A stretch of 64,000 bases of DNA from Closterium sp. NIES-65 (taxonomy: Eukaryota > Streptophyta > Zygnematophyceae > Desmidiales > Closteriaceae), in the NCBI GenBank assembly GCA_948144175.1, contig CANXME010002010.1, positions 3,174,501 through 3,238,500 on the forward strand, given 5' to 3'. Position numbers and translations under genes: made by a program. The notes beneath the pieces were generated by a model that did no database searches, was not told the origin of the DNA, and saw only the letters and a program-made list of their open reading frames with translations. This document shows, one piece after another, positions 62,686 through 64,000 of this stretch. Positions within the stretch are counted from its first letter, which is position 1; every line of letters begins with the position of its first letter.

Positions 62686-64000
62686 ATGGCTACCCCTAGT
62701 GTCCTCGCTTTTGACGCTGAGGGTCGGGCCATTGACTTTGACGTCTGGGTAGATGACCTGCAGCTTTTCCTCTAGTGCGATAGGGCAGACGGTCTCTCCC
62801 TCTTTGACCTCACCTCTGGTGCCTCTCCTGCCCCTGCTGCTGATGCTGACGCCACTGTTCGCTCACAGTGGGCCACATGCGATGCTGCTGCACGTCTTGC
62901 TGTACGTCGCCACCTGCCTACCTCTGAGCGTGCGCACTTTAGCTAGTACAAGAGTGCTCAGACCTTGTACGACGCTGTAGTTGCACGCTACTCCTCCCCT
63001 GCCACTGCTGCACAAAGCCGCCTCATGCTACCATACCTCTTCTCTGACCTTGCTGCCTTTCCCACAGTCGCTGACCTCATTACGCACCTCCGCACTAGTG
63101 ACACTCGCTACCGCGCTGCGCTTCCTGCTGAGTTCTGCGCCAAGAACCCCCCCCCCCCCATGTACATCACCCTCTACTACATAGTCACCCGGCTCCCTGA
63201 CTCCCTTCGCGTAGTCAGGGACCACTTCCTCTCAGTTTGCCCCACCACTCTCACCGTTGACCTCCTCGAGAAGGCCCTCCTAGCAGCAGAGAAGAGCATA
63301 GTCGCTGTAGGAGCCTCTCGTGGTGACCCTCGCACCCCCGTCTTTGAGGGGTGTTCCCCCTCCCCCCTTTCGCCCTCTGTTGCCTCTGCTGCTGCGGCCG
63401 ACCTCGTTGGTTTCGAGTCGGTCGGCGCTGCGTCTGCCCTGAGCGAGAGACGCCGCACCGGCAAGGGCAAGGGGGGCAAGGGTGCTGGAGGGGCTGGCGG
63501 GGGTGGCGGAGGTGGCGGTGGAGGCAGTGGAGGGGGTGGGGGTGGTGGTGGGAGTGGTGGCGGGGGTGGAGGTGTCGGTGGCGGCAGTGGAGGCGGAGGC
63601 GGCGGCGGCGGTGGCGGTGGGAGCGGAGGTGGCGGAGGTGGCGGCGGTGGAGGAGGCGGCGGCGGAGGAGGTGGAGCTGGTCGGGGTGGCGCTGCGCAGA
63701 GGGTCGGCTCCGGTGGTGGTCAGCGCCAGCAGCAGCAGCAGCAACAGCAGCAGCGCACTCGTGACATCCCCCCCCCTCAGCAGCTCCGTGAGTTGTACGC
63801 TGCACGCCAGCGGGGTGGGGGTACTGGTCCGTGCACCTACGTCCTACGCACCGCCGACCGCGCGGGTGAGCAGTGCGGGGGTGCGCACTCCACCCAGCGC
63901 TGCTTTTGTCGCCTGACGGACGCTTGGCGTCACCAGTTCCTTGAGGCCACTGAGATCCCCCGCTAAGGCGAGCTGTCTAGGGCGGGAGTAGCTGTCTTTG
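62686..64000 (+). pseudogene. Element L gag (incomplete at window end)
   Basis: Capsid from MATPSVLAFDAEGRAIDF, then a GKGKGGKGAGG patch, a glycine tract (63490-63690) and a CAGCAG run encoding polyglutamine (63727-63755). PPQQLRELYAARQRGGG lies near 63774, and the C-X13-C-X3-H-X4-C motif at about 63830-63902. About two or three breaks. Confidence 0.9.

Larger units (their letters stand above)
61982..64000 (+). mobile_element. Element L: short-LTR copia running off the window
   Basis: The 5' LTR (61982-62106), a primer-binding site variant like those of G and I, leader, and gag from 62686 lie on the plus strand. Protease, pol and the 3' LTR lie beyond position 64000. Inserted in the 3' LTR of K, so younger than K. 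A few breaks in the visible part. Confidence 0.92.

Noticed and set aside
1-64000. Polinton, DNA virus, LINE or DNA-transposon genes
   Set aside because: No polymerase B, capsid, DDE transposase of cut-and-paste type or LINE-type RT was seen; all RT and integrase sequences are copia or gypsy.

Overview
The window is almost entirely nested LTR retrotransposons around one short island of host DNA. The copia-type primer-binding sites match the 3' end of initiator-methionine tRNA. One Ty3/gypsy element carries a chromodomain, the coding DNA is GC-rich, and the single host gene has a short GT-AG intron. Together these suggest a large-genome member of the green lineage (alga or early-diverging land plant). 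The species cannot be fixed from the sequence, and this placement is an inference.

Layout. (1) 1-9252: copia element A (minus, its left LTR cut by the window edge) sits in the integrase of short-LTR copia B (minus), which itself sits in the RNase H of an older plus-strand copia remnant C. (2) 9253-15631: copia D (minus, target duplication GTCGC) with a small non-autonomous LTR element E inside it (TCCGG). (3) 15637-18656: host island with a probable two-exon gene for a type II membrane protein, then a cluster of inverted repeats. (4) 18662-26173: copia G (minus, TATGG). (5) 26182-54604: copia H (plus, GGCGC), opened by copia I (27378-40527, TCTCC) and by chromovirus J (46301-54331, TATAT). 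I carries pieces of a foreign LTR (O) and a truncated copia P near its 3' end. J carries a non-autonomous element M in one LTR (GCAAG) and a 332-bp TRIM-like element N in its pol (GTCTG). (6) 54684-64000: copia K (plus) with a solo J-family LTR (Q), and copia L (plus) inserted in K's 3' LTR and running off the window.

B, D, G, H, I, K, L and P form one family with very short LTRs (about 111-132 bp), and E is a deletion derivative of it. They share a hairpin just after the primer-binding site, a long GC-rich minisatellite leader, a Gag with a glycine-rich tract and an unusual zinc-binding motif, a repeated pentapeptide linker between integrase and reverse transcriptase, and a polypurine tract in a small hairpin. 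All elements are treated as fossils; most are broken several times. By LTR comparison E is the youngest (LTRs identical as read), then A, G, I, M, J and H, with D clearly older.

Nothing here looks like a cooperating gene set. The points most worth following are N with its tRNA-like segment, the shared core of E and M, the covarying leader hairpin, the recurring SPQ(Q/E)LREW motif, and the host membrane-protein gene.
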